A DNA stretch of 64,000 bases from JBEICQ01 sp046297395 (GTDB taxonomy: Bacteria > Bacteroidota > Bacteroidia > UBA4408). Positions 7,812 to 15,496 of the stretch are shown piece after piece; within the stretch, counting starts at the first letter, position 1, and each line of letters opens with the position of its first letter. The position numbers and the translations under genes were made by a program. Under the pieces are notes generated by a model. The model ran no database searches, was not told the DNA's origin, and saw only the letters and a list, made by a program, of their open reading frames with translations. The stretch is taken from NCBI GenBank assembly GCA_046297395.1, contig JBKCNM010000032.1, positions 86,027 to 150,026 on the forward strand, read 5' to 3'.

Positions 7812-10376
7812 CTAACGCAAGTCGTACCAGTCTTTTTTGCGGCTGAGTTTTAAGTCCTGCAACACTGATGCCCTCACATTGATGTCTACCGTGTACATTT
7901 TACGAGGCCCATAGGGAATCACATTGATGCGCATCTCCCAGCAATGCAGGTCGCGGTACAGGTTAAAATTAGGTATGATTACATCTTTTGCGGTAAAATC
8001 ATATCCACTGCTGAACTGCAATTTCCATTTAGGTGTAATGCTCAGGTCACCGTTTACAGATATGGTTTGCACATAGCTTCCTACATAGGCAGGTTTATTA
8101 TAACTGATATTATAAAATACAGAAAGGTTCCAAGGAATATTAAAATCTATGTAGGCATCTCTTTCTGCATTTATCTTTTCTAACTCCTCTGGCGTGGCTT
8201 TATCGGAAGTAACAGGTTTTTTGGCCTGGGGAGGCTTTAAGGTAAATCCAATATTGAGTGCTGAGGAAGTAAGTCTTGCCCACTTTCCGGTAACATCATA
8301 TTCCCAAAGTGCGCGTTTTTTGCCGGAATTAACATCCACATAATAAGGATCAACAACTGCTGTGTAGTTGATGTTTATGTTATTGAACAGAATGGTTCTT
8401 GCATTGATATTAAGCGGACTTAACTTCATGGAATCGGCCCGGAGATTGTAAACCGAGCTGAGGTTAAATGCATCGAGCAAGGTAATTTTTTTTGCTTCTC
8501 CGGTAGTGTCGCCCGGCAGCTTATATTTCATTTGAAGATTGTTGCTAAGTGCAAATGTGGCAGTACTTTGTTTGTTCACAGGAGGAGCACCGTAGATACT
8601 TGTTTCAAAAGGGGAATAAGAGACTGTTTTGCCATTGAATTCATAACTATCGGCACCTGTGATGGTGGGTTGATAAGTATATGTCACACTGGGAATCATG
8701 AGGTGGCGGAAGCCCTGGATAAAACCTTTCTTAAACAAATAGTAGCCATAGATATTGGTGCGCACGGTGGTGTTTATTCTCAGCGTTCGAGCAGCGCGAA
8801 ATCCGCTGATGGTATCAGTAACGAGTGAATCATTTTCACCTGCCTTTACCACGCGTCTATTAATGGTCTTAAGATACCATGCCTCATTGTAATTGGCAGC
8901 AGGTGTAACAATCAGGTTACGAAACAAACGAAAATTGGTGCTGAGGGATACATCTTGTCGCAATCCGTTGCGCATCACTTTGTCGAGTCGGTTACGAATA
9001 TCTCTTATGAAACCGGTATCGGTGGTGGTAATCACATTCCTGAAATCAGCGGCATATACCAGCCTGAGGTCAGTAATAAATTTGGGTTTCCCAATGGTCC
9101 ATTTATTACCCAGGGGATTGATTCCAGTCATGTTCAGGGTGAAAGTGGGCAGGTTCAGATTCATGCTTCTGGTGGCTGCATTCTGATCCTGAGAAGCAGT
9201 GGCATTAAAACTGAAAGGCGTTCCTAAAAATATTTTGGTGTAATTGATGTTGGAGGCAAATGTATTCTGCACATATCCTGCGATGTCGCGGGAAGCAATG
9301 TTACTTACCTTTCCAGCGTTTACGCTGGCTGAAAACCTGCTGTCGGGACGGGCTCTGGCATCCTGGTCGTGCAACCATGTAAAGCGTATGTCTCGGTTAA
9401 GCGCATAATTCGGGAAACCCCTTTCGCCTTGTTTGATATTGGCGTAAGACACACCGATGCTACCCGAGTATTTATAGCGAACGGCATACCCGGTTCTCAC
9501 CCTGCCCCTATAGCTTCCGCGACTGTAGGCATCCACAGAAAATGTCATGTCCAGCTTGTCGTTAATGCCCCAGTAGTAGCCAAGTTCTTCAAGACCAAAC
9601 CCGAGGCCGTCAGAATTAAACGGACGAGGCAAAATCAAACCATTGGATCTTCCCTTTTTGTTTGGAAAGAAACCGAATGGAACGGCGAGCGGGGTAGGAA
9701 CTCCTGCTACCACCAAATCTGCAGGCCCTGTAACAATTTGTTTGTCCTTAATCACTTTCACTTTCCGGAGCGAAAAATAAAAATGAGGTGTATCATGTTC
9801 GCAGGTAGTGTATTTTCCCCTGCGCATGTAAAAATTATCCGAACTGTCTTTCTTCACTTGGTCGCCATGGAGGAATCCTTCATCCTGCTTGGTCCTAACA
9901 TCATGGATTTTCCCTTTTTTGGTTTTGTAGTTATAGGTCATTTTAACGGCCTTAAACTCCTGGTCACCTTGTGTGAAGAGGGGATTGCCTATGATTTTTC
10001 CAGTTGAATCAGGCAAGCCGTGGGCAAATAGCAAATTCTTCTTGAGGTCTACTCTGATGAATTCCGACTTGAGAGCAATGTCTTCAAAATACACCTCCGC
10101 CTTGCCATAGAGATACACACGCTGACTATCAACTTCGAATCGCATGGAATCATGCGCTAGGTATTTCACCTGAGATTCAAGGGCATTCTTTGAAATCTTG
10201 ACTTCGTTTTTTGGTTTAAAATTCAGGCTATCTGAACCGGTAGTGTCCGGTTTCGTTGGCAGATCACTGTTTTGTGCCCCTGCAATATGAGCATGAAGCA
10301 GGAGCAATACGATGACAAACAGGCAATGATTGCGGTTAATAACTTCCTTAAAAACTTGCTGAACTGAGGCTGGCAA
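7812..10376 (-). CDS. lptD: LptD-like LPS-assembly outer-membrane protein
   Basis: About 854 aa. LptD forms, with LptE, the outer-membrane channel that delivers lipopolysaccharide to the cell surface. After a signal peptide (hydrophobic 'LFVIVLLLLHAHIAGA' then Q) comes an OstA-like region where membrane-bridge repeats are visible ('RVYLYGKAEVYFEDIALKSE', 'ADLVVAGVPTPLAVPFGFFP'), then a large beta-barrel rich in alternating aromatic strands to the C-terminus. The frame is open to 10589, but that would overlap the divergent amidase by 160 nt. No ATG precedes the signal peptide in a suitable place, so I infer a TTG start at 10376, about 27 nt after the predicted transcript start from the TAAATTTG element at 10410-10417. 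Bacteroidota LptD proteins usually have this layout. Confidence 0.88.
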   Translation of the reverse strand: MPASVQQVFKEVINRNHCLFVIVLLLLHAHIAGAQNSDLPTKPDTTGSDSLNFKPKNEVKISKNALESQVKYLAHDSMRFEVDSQRVYLYGKAEVYFEDIALKSEFIRVDLKKNLLFAHGLPDSTGKIIGNPLFTQGDQEFKAVKMTYNYKTKKGKIHDVRTKQDEGFLHGDQVKKDSSDNFYMRRGKYTTCEHDTPHFYFSLRKVKVIKDKQIVTGPADLVVAGVPTPLAVPFGFFPNKKGRSNGLILPRPFNSDGLGFGLEELGYYWGINDKLDMTFSVDAYSRGSYRGRVRTGYAVRYKYSGSIGVSYANIKQGERGFPNYALNRDIRFTWLHDQDARARPDSRFSASVNAGKVSNIASRDIAGYVQNTFASNINYTKIFLGTPFSFNATASQDQNAATRSMNLNLPTFTLNMTGINPLGNKWTIGKPKFITDLRLVYAADFRNVITTTDTGFIRDIRNRLDKVMRNGLRQDVSLSTNFRLFRNLIVTPAANYNEAWYLKTINRRVVKAGENDSLVTDTISGFRAARTLRINTTVRTNIYGYYLFKKGFIQGFRHLMIPSVTYTYQPTITGADSYEFNGKTVSYSPFETSIYGAPPVNKQSTATFALSNNLQMKYKLPGDTTGEAKKITLLDAFNLSSVYNLRADSMKLSPLNINARTILFNNININYTAVVDPYYVDVNSGKKRALWEYDVTGKWARLTSSALNIGFTLKPPQAKKPVTSDKATPEELEKINAERDAYIDFNIPWNLSVFYNISYNKPAYVGSYVQTISVNGDLSITPKWKLQFSSGYDFTAKDVIIPNFNLYRDLHCWEMRINVIPYGPRKMYTVDINVRASVLQDLKLSRKKDWYDLR

Positions 10377-10409
10377 CCGGCTATGATTTGGTTTTAATTT
10401 GGTCGAGCG

Positions 10410-10417
10410 CAAATTTA
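10410..10417 (-). promoter_or_regulatory. -7 promoter element of lptD
   Basis: TAAATTTG on the minus strand, exact TAnnTTTG match. It lies between lptD and the amidase gene and fixes the likely lptD start at the TTG at 10376. A TTTG lies 27 nt upstream, too far for the usual spacing. Confidence 0.4.
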
Positions 10418-10472
10418 ACCAAATTTCGGGGTGTATATTGTAAGCAAATATAATACATGGATAAGTCCTGCC

Positions 10473-11684
10473 ATGACGGCTTGTCTGCTCATGCTTTTTT
10501 GTTGCGTCTTGATACAGGCCGCAGCACCCGTGGGAAAGTTTACGCTTGTGATTGATGCAGGCCATGGGGGTGAGGATCCGGGTTGCCATGGTGACAGGTT
10601 CAAGGAGAAAGAAGTGGCATTGGCTATTGCTCTGAAATTTGGAAAACTTGTAGAGAAGAACTGCCGGGATGTGGAGGTGGTATATACCCGAAAAACGGAT
10701 GTATTTTTGGAGCTCAATGAGCGGGCGGCCATTGCCAATAATAACAGAGCGGATTTATTTGTATGCATTCATTGCAATGCCTCTCCCAATCGCAAGGTTT
10801 TTGGAAGCGAGACCTATGTGATGGGGTTGCATAAGTCGAAAGGGAATCTGGATGTTGCCAAGAGGGAGAATGCCGCCATCCTTCTTGAGGAAAACTACCA
10901 GAAAAATTATGACAATTTTGATCCCAACTCCGATGAAGCCAATATCATTTTTACGATGTATCAAAATGCTTTTCTGGAACAAAGCCTGGACCTTGCCTCA
11001 AAAATTCAGTATTATTATAATGAGAAAGCCTGCCGTATCAACAAAGGCGTAAAACAGGCAGGTTTTTTGGTATTGTGGAAAACCTCCATGCCTAGTTTAC
11101 TTACAGAAACAGGCTTTTTAACAAACCCTGAAGAGGAGAAATTTCTTGGATCAGAAAAAGGGCAGGATCATATGGCACTTTCTTTGTTTTTGGCATTCCG
11201 CAAATACAAAGATGAGGTGATGCAGAAAAAAACTGCACAGGCAGATAGTTTGGAAATGCTTCCCGGTTGCAAATCAGAAAAGAATGGCTCAACCCTCCCG
11301 CTGGATGATGTGCTCAAGGAAGAGGTAAAAGTCGGGAATGACAAAATGGTTTCAGATGCTGCGCACCAAAATGAGATCAAAGAGACACCTCCTGTTCCGG
11401 CAGGATATTTCAGTGTTCAATTTTATGGAACGCCTCTGCATGTAAAAGCAAAATCTTCTGAGCTTCGCGGGATAAAGCCTAATCTTGTTCTTGATATAGG
11501 AAAAGGGAAAAAATATTTTTCCGGAGAATTCTATCGTTTTGAAGATGCGATGGAACACCAGAAAAAACTTCGAAAAAAAGGTTTCGAGGATGCATTTGTA
11601 GTGGGCATCAAGGGTAAAAATAGAATTCCTGCAGGTGAGCTCCTGAATGAACAAAAGAAAAATTCAGAAAGCCTTGTTGAATGA
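10473..11684 (+). CDS. N-acetylmuramoyl-L-alanine amidase with C-terminal SPOR-like domain
   Basis: Periplasmic zinc amidase (AmiA/B/C type, Amidase_3) that splits the stem peptide from muramic acid in peptidoglycan during daughter-cell separation. With the ATG at 10473 (403 aa) there is a signal peptide 'MTACLLMLFCCVLIQA'. Zinc ligands and catalytic residues are visible: 'VIDAGHGGEDPG' (H31), E47, 'CIHCNAS' (H100) and 'LLTETGFLTN'. Residues about 305-390 look like a SPOR domain, which binds denuded septal glycan ('GYFSVQFYG', 'YRFEDAMEHQKKLRKKGFED'). The frame opens at a GTG at 10431, but the 14 extra residues spoil the signal peptide. It is followed 42 nt later by the MCE gene and lies divergent to lptD, so the locus concerns the envelope. 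Confidence 0.92.
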   Translation: MTACLLMLFCCVLIQAAAPVGKFTLVIDAGHGGEDPGCHGDRFKEKEVALAIALKFGKLVEKNCRDVEVVYTRKTDVFLELNERAAIANNNRADLFVCIHCNASPNRKVFGSETYVMGLHKSKGNLDVAKRENAAILLEENYQKNYDNFDPNSDEANIIFTMYQNAFLEQSLDLASKIQYYYNEKACRINKGVKQAGFLVLWKTSMPSLLTETGFLTNPEEEKFLGSEKGQDHMALSLFLAFRKYKDEVMQKKTAQADSLEMLPGCKSEKNGSTLPLDDVLKEEVKVGNDKMVSDAAHQNEIKETPPVPAGYFSVQFYGTPLHVKAKSSELRGIKPNLVLDIGKGKKYFSGEFYRFEDAMEHQKKLRKKGFEDAFVVGIKGKNRIPAGELLNEQKKNSESLVE

Positions 11685-11710
11685 GCCCTTTCCACTTGTT
11701 CATAAACATG

Positions 11711-11718
11711 TATATTTG
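11711..11718 (+). promoter_or_regulatory. -7 promoter element before the MCE gene
   Basis: TATATTTG, exact TAnnTTTG match, in the 42-nt gap after the amidase gene. Transcription would start around 11725, two bases before the GTG start at 11727, giving an essentially leaderless message. A -33 partner at 19-21 nt is not evident. Confidence 0.45.
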
Positions 11719-11726
11719 CGAGCACT

Positions 11727-12695
11727 GTGGCATTAAACAGAGAAATTAAAATCGGCCTTGTCATCGCCATTTCGGTGCTGGCATTCGTATTTGGGTTCAA
11801 CTTTCTAAAAGGAAAAAACATCTTCGGTTTCAGGAAAACCTATTACGCAGTATATGAGAATGTAAATGGTCTTACCGAATCAAACCCTGTTTTTGTCAGA
11901 GGGTTAAACATCGGTAATGTAAACAAGATTTATTTCCATCCCCAAGAAACGAATCTGATCATTGTGGAGATTGCGCTGAAAGACCGGGATTTGCTGATCC
12001 CCAAGAATTCTGTTGCCACCATATACTCAAGCAGTCTCTTTGGCGGAATGGCCATAGACTTGAAATACAGCAATGAAAAAACATTTTACCAGCCGGGAGA
12101 TACACTGAAGTCTGCTTTGCAAAGCGGCCTCACAGATGAGATTGGCAAGCAGATTGTGCCGGTAAAAGAGAAAGCTGAAAAATTGCTTGTTTCCATCGAT
12201 TCCCTTATCAACAACCTGAATACCGTTTTTGCGGGCAAAACCAAGGGTAACCTGAAGCAAAGTATTCAATCGCTAAACACCATGACCAACGATCTGGCGG
12301 GTTTGGTCAAAGAGCAAAGACAAAGGTTGGGAGAGATTGCTGAGCATGTTCATTCCATCACAAAAAATCTGAAAAACAGCAACAAGCGTATCGAAAATAT
12401 CCTTGCCAACCTCAACCAGGTGAGCGATTCTCTCGTGAAGGCCAACATTGCAGGAACTGTTCGCAACGCAAACCAGGCGCTATCAGATGTGAGTCAGGTA
12501 ATGGGAAAAATTAACCGGGGTGAAGGTTCACTGGGCATGCTTGTAAACGACCATAAACTTTACAACAACCTTGAGTCCAGTTCAAGGGATTTGGATAGCC
12601 TGCTTGCCGATCTAAAAGCACATCCCGGAAGGTATGTGCATTTTTCTGTTTTTGGTAAAAAAGATAGAAAATCCAAGGCCAAAGCCGCCAAATAA
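11727..12695 (+). CDS. MCE/MlaD-family lipid transport protein
   Basis: 322-aa MCE-domain protein, the periplasmic substrate-binding ring of phospholipid/lipid ABC transporters that keep outer-membrane asymmetry. One N-terminal membrane anchor ('IGLVIAISVLAFVFGFNFL', about 9-27) is followed by the MCE domain (about 38-115, with 'YAVYENVNGLTESNPVFVRG' and 'GNVNKIYF'), then a long helical tail (130-290) of coiled-coil character typical of MlaD-like proteins. The start is GTG; no ATG is available upstream of the anchor. No permease or ATPase partner (MlaE/MlaF) is in this stretch. The pairing with an amidase and lptD fits envelope maintenance. Confidence 0.9.
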   Translation: MALNREIKIGLVIAISVLAFVFGFNFLKGKNIFGFRKTYYAVYENVNGLTESNPVFVRGLNIGNVNKIYFHPQETNLIIVEIALKDRDLLIPKNSVATIYSSSLFGGMAIDLKYSNEKTFYQPGDTLKSALQSGLTDEIGKQIVPVKEKAEKLLVSIDSLINNLNTVFAGKTKGNLKQSIQSLNTMTNDLAGLVKEQRQRLGEIAEHVHSITKNLKNSNKRIENILANLNQVSDSLVKANIAGTVRNANQALSDVSQVMGKINRGEGSLGMLVNDHKLYNNLESSSRDLDSLLADLKAHPGRYVHFSVFGKKDRKSKAKAAK

Positions 12696-12797
12696 ATCCG
12701 CTTGATTAATTTTAGCAAATAACCTTCTTTAACTGCTTATCGCCTGTTTTTTGTTGGGCATAATTTTCTACCTTAGCCGACATCCGTAAACAACACT

Positions 12798-14084
12798 ATG
12801 GCAAGGATAGAAAGGATCAAAGCAAGACAAATTCTCGACTCCAGGGGGAATCCTACTGTTGAGGCAGATGTATTCACAAGTAATGGCAAGATGGGAAGGG
12901 CTGCTGTGCCTTCAGGGGCATCTACAGGCAGTTACGAAGCAGTGGAGCTCAGGGATGGAAACCAGGCGCTCTATCTCGGTAAAGGCGTACTTAAGGCCGT
13001 TGACAACATCAATCAGATCATCTCTGAAAAATTGCACGGCTGCGATGTTTTTGAGCAGAGTAAAATTGATGCAATCATGCTTGCTGCCGACAATACTCCA
13101 AACAAATCCAAACTTGGAGCCAATGCCATCCTGGCTGTATCAATGGCGGCTGCTAAGGCAGCAGCCCTGGAATCAGGTATGTCGCTCTATCGTTATGTAG
13201 GTGGAATAAACGGAAACCTTTTGCCTGTTCCGATGCTAAACATTCTTAACGGAGGTTCACATGCAGACAACAGCATCGATTTTCAGGAATTTATGGTCAT
13301 GCCCTTTGGTGCCAACAGTTTTGCAGATTCACTGCGGATGGGAACAGAAATTTTCCATCACCTCAAAAAGGTGCTCAAGGACAAAGGCTATAGTACCAAT
13401 GTGGGAGATGAGGGAGGATTTGCTCCCAACATCAAATCCAACGAGGAAGCCATCGAAACCGTGCTCATCGCCATTGAAAAAGCAGGCTACCGACCGGGGC
13501 ACGATGTGTGGATTGCCATGGATGCTGCATCCACAGAGTTTTACAACAATGATGAAAAGATGTATCATTTTAAAAAATCTTCCGGCGATCGCCTAACAGC
13601 ATCCCAGATGGTTGATTTTTGGAATGATTGGTGCAACAAATATCCCATCATTTCGATTGAAGACGGACTTGCTGAAGATGATTGGGAGGGATGGAAAATG
13701 CTCACCGAAAAATTGGGTAAAAAAGTACAGCTGGTGGGCGATGATTTGTTCGTGACCAATGTAAAAAGACTTCATACCGGTATCAAGCAGGGCATTGCCA
13801 ACTCAATTCTTGTAAAAGTTAACCAGATTGGATCACTCAGCGAAACCATCCAGGCGGTGCAAACTGCAAGCAATGCCTCTTATACGGCGGTAATGAGTCA
13901 TCGCTCCGGTGAAACAGAGGATTGTACCATCGCTGATTTGGCGGTAGGATTAAGAACGGGACAAATCAAAACGGGATCAGCCTCACGAAGCGACAGGGTT
14001 GCTAAATACAATCAGCTGCTTCGTATTGAAGAAGAACTTGGAAGTCAGGCGCAATTCCAGGGAAGAAATTTCAAATTTATCTAA
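12798..14084 (+). CDS. eno: Enolase (phosphopyruvate hydratase)
   Basis: Glycolytic enzyme converting 2-phosphoglycerate to phosphoenolpyruvate in the cytosol; magnesium dependent, often part of RNA-degrading complexes. 428 aa, the usual length. Signatures: 'RQILDSRGNPTVEADV' (10-25), 'GAILAVSMA'-type loop read as 'LGANAILAVSMAAAKAAA', 'GDEGGFAPN' (about 203-211), the metal-ligand segment 'SIEDGLAEDDW', 'VGDDLFVTN', and the C-terminal 'SHRSGETEDCTIADLAVG'. The ATG at 12798 matches the family N-terminus. It is followed 31 nt later by the citrate synthase gene, probably co-transcribed. Confidence 0.98.
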   Translation: MARIERIKARQILDSRGNPTVEADVFTSNGKMGRAAVPSGASTGSYEAVELRDGNQALYLGKGVLKAVDNINQIISEKLHGCDVFEQSKIDAIMLAADNTPNKSKLGANAILAVSMAAAKAAALESGMSLYRYVGGINGNLLPVPMLNILNGGSHADNSIDFQEFMVMPFGANSFADSLRMGTEIFHHLKKVLKDKGYSTNVGDEGGFAPNIKSNEEAIETVLIAIEKAGYRPGHDVWIAMDAASTEFYNNDEKMYHFKKSSGDRLTASQMVDFWNDWCNKYPIISIEDGLAEDDWEGWKMLTEKLGKKVQLVGDDLFVTNVKRLHTGIKQGIANSILVKVNQIGSLSETIQAVQTASNASYTAVMSHRSGETEDCTIADLAVGLRTGQIKTGSASRSDRVAKYNQLLRIEEELGSQAQFQGRNFKFI

Positions 14085-14115
14085 ACAATAAGCACACAGA
14101 TAGTCAAACAAAGTC

Positions 14116-15423
14116 ATGGATTCACTCAAGGAAAAATTCATCAGTAAAGCGAAGCCTCTTGCTGCTGAAATCAAACAAATCATCAAAGAACATGGTGATA
14201 AAAAATTAGGGGAGTATAGTGTAGCAGATGTGTACCAGGGAATGAAAGGGATGATTGGCATGGTTACTGAAACATCCAAGCTCGACGCCCAGGAAGGCAT
14301 CCGTTTTCGCGGTTATTCCATTCCTGAACTCAGGGAAAAACTTCCAAAAGCACCCGGTGGAACCGAGCCATTGCCCGAAGGTATTTTTTATTTGATGCTC
14401 ACAGGAGATCTGCCTACTTATGAAGAGGTGCATGATGTATCCAACAACTGGGCAAGGCGTTGTATCGTTCCCAAACATGTGTTTGATGTGCTCGACAGGT
14501 TGCCAAAATCAACGCATCCCATGACCCAGTTTGGAATGGCTGTAATGGCCATGCAAACAGAATCAGTTTTTGCAGCAGCATACCGCCGTGGAATTCCCAA
14601 AAAAGAATATTGGGATCATTGCTATGAAGATGCCATGAACCTGATTGCCAGGTTGCCTAGAGTGGCGGCTTATATTTATCGCAAAACTTATCATGGGGAT
14701 GTGCACATAGAACCTGATCCTAAATTGGATTGGGCGGCAAATTTCGCCCATATGTTGGGATATGAGGCTTTCGATATGAAACGCCTGATGCGTCTTTACC
14801 TGACCATTCATGCAGACCATGAAGGTGGTAATGTCTCTGCTCATGCTACTCATCTTGTTGGCTCGGCCCTTAGTGATCCTTATCTATCCTTTGCTGCAGG
14901 TATGAATGGCCTTGCGGGTCCGCTGCATGGATTGGCCAACCAGGAAGTTGTTGCCTGGCTGCAGGAAATGCTAAACCAACTGAACACTACTTTGCCAAGC
15001 AAAGAACAAATAGCAGACTATGTAAAAAAGACACTTGCTGAAGGCAAGGTTGTGCCAGGCTATGGACATGCAGTGCTGAGAAAAACAGATCCGAGGTTTA
15101 CTGCCCAACAGGATTTTTACAGAAGGTATATCAAGCAGGATGACTTCTGTGAGACTGTGCAATTGGTTTATGAAGTTGTACCTCCGATTTTGGAGTCGCT
15201 AGGAAAAATAAAAAATCCATGGCCCAATGTGGACGCTCATTCGGGCGCATTGCTCATGCATTATGGCATGAAAGAGTATGATTTTTATACTGTTTTGTTC
15301 GGCGTAAGTCGTGCTCTCGGTGTGATGGCTTCACTGATATGGGACAGGGCATTGGGACATCCAATTGAAAGGCCAAGTTCCATTACCACCCAGGGTCTTA
15401 AGAAAAAGATTGGCCTGGTATAA
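14116..15423 (+). CDS. gltA: Citrate synthase, mitochondrial/eukaryotic type
   Basis: Condenses oxaloacetate and acetyl-CoA to citrate, the entry step of the TCA cycle. At 435 aa it resembles the mitochondrial (type I, Si) enzyme rather than the common bacterial GltA: 'HADHEGGNVSAHATHLVGSA' and 'PYLSFAAGMNGLAGPLHGLA' are nearly those of animal and yeast enzymes. The three catalytic residues are visible: His in 'GPLHGLANQEV', His in 'VPGYGHAVLRKTDPR' and Asp in 'WPNVDAHSG'. It follows eno by 31 nt and ends at a strong bidirectional hairpin. The origin of the eukaryotic-like type in this lineage is not decided here. Confidence 0.95.
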   Translation: MDSLKEKFISKAKPLAAEIKQIIKEHGDKKLGEYSVADVYQGMKGMIGMVTETSKLDAQEGIRFRGYSIPELREKLPKAPGGTEPLPEGIFYLMLTGDLPTYEEVHDVSNNWARRCIVPKHVFDVLDRLPKSTHPMTQFGMAVMAMQTESVFAAAYRRGIPKKEYWDHCYEDAMNLIARLPRVAAYIYRKTYHGDVHIEPDPKLDWAANFAHMLGYEAFDMKRLMRLYLTIHADHEGGNVSAHATHLVGSALSDPYLSFAAGMNGLAGPLHGLANQEVVAWLQEMLNQLNTTLPSKEQIADYVKKTLAEGKVVPGYGHAVLRKTDPRFTAQQDFYRRYIKQDDFCETVQLVYEVVPPILESLGKIKNPWPNVDAHSGALLMHYGMKEYDFYTVLFGVSRALGVMASLIWDRALGHPIERPSSITTQGLKKKIGLV

Positions 15424-15440
15424 TCAGATACACCAAAATA

Positions 15441-15469
15441 AAAAAACCTCCCTTGGGAGGTTTTTTTTT
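15441..15469. terminator. Bidirectional intrinsic terminator
   Basis: AACCTCCC-TT-GGGAGGTT stem flanked by an A-run on the left and T9 on the right, so it works on both strands. It separates gltA (plus) from the DUF349 gene (minus), whose 3' ends face each other. Confidence 0.92.
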
Positions 15470-15496
15470 GCACTTTTATTCATTTTCGAATTGTAC

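Noticed and set aside
12696..12797. Promoter for eno from the near-matches TACCTTAG and TAATTTTC
   Set aside because: Each departs from TAnnTTTG at one base and no -33 partner sits at 19-21 nt, so not listed as a feature.
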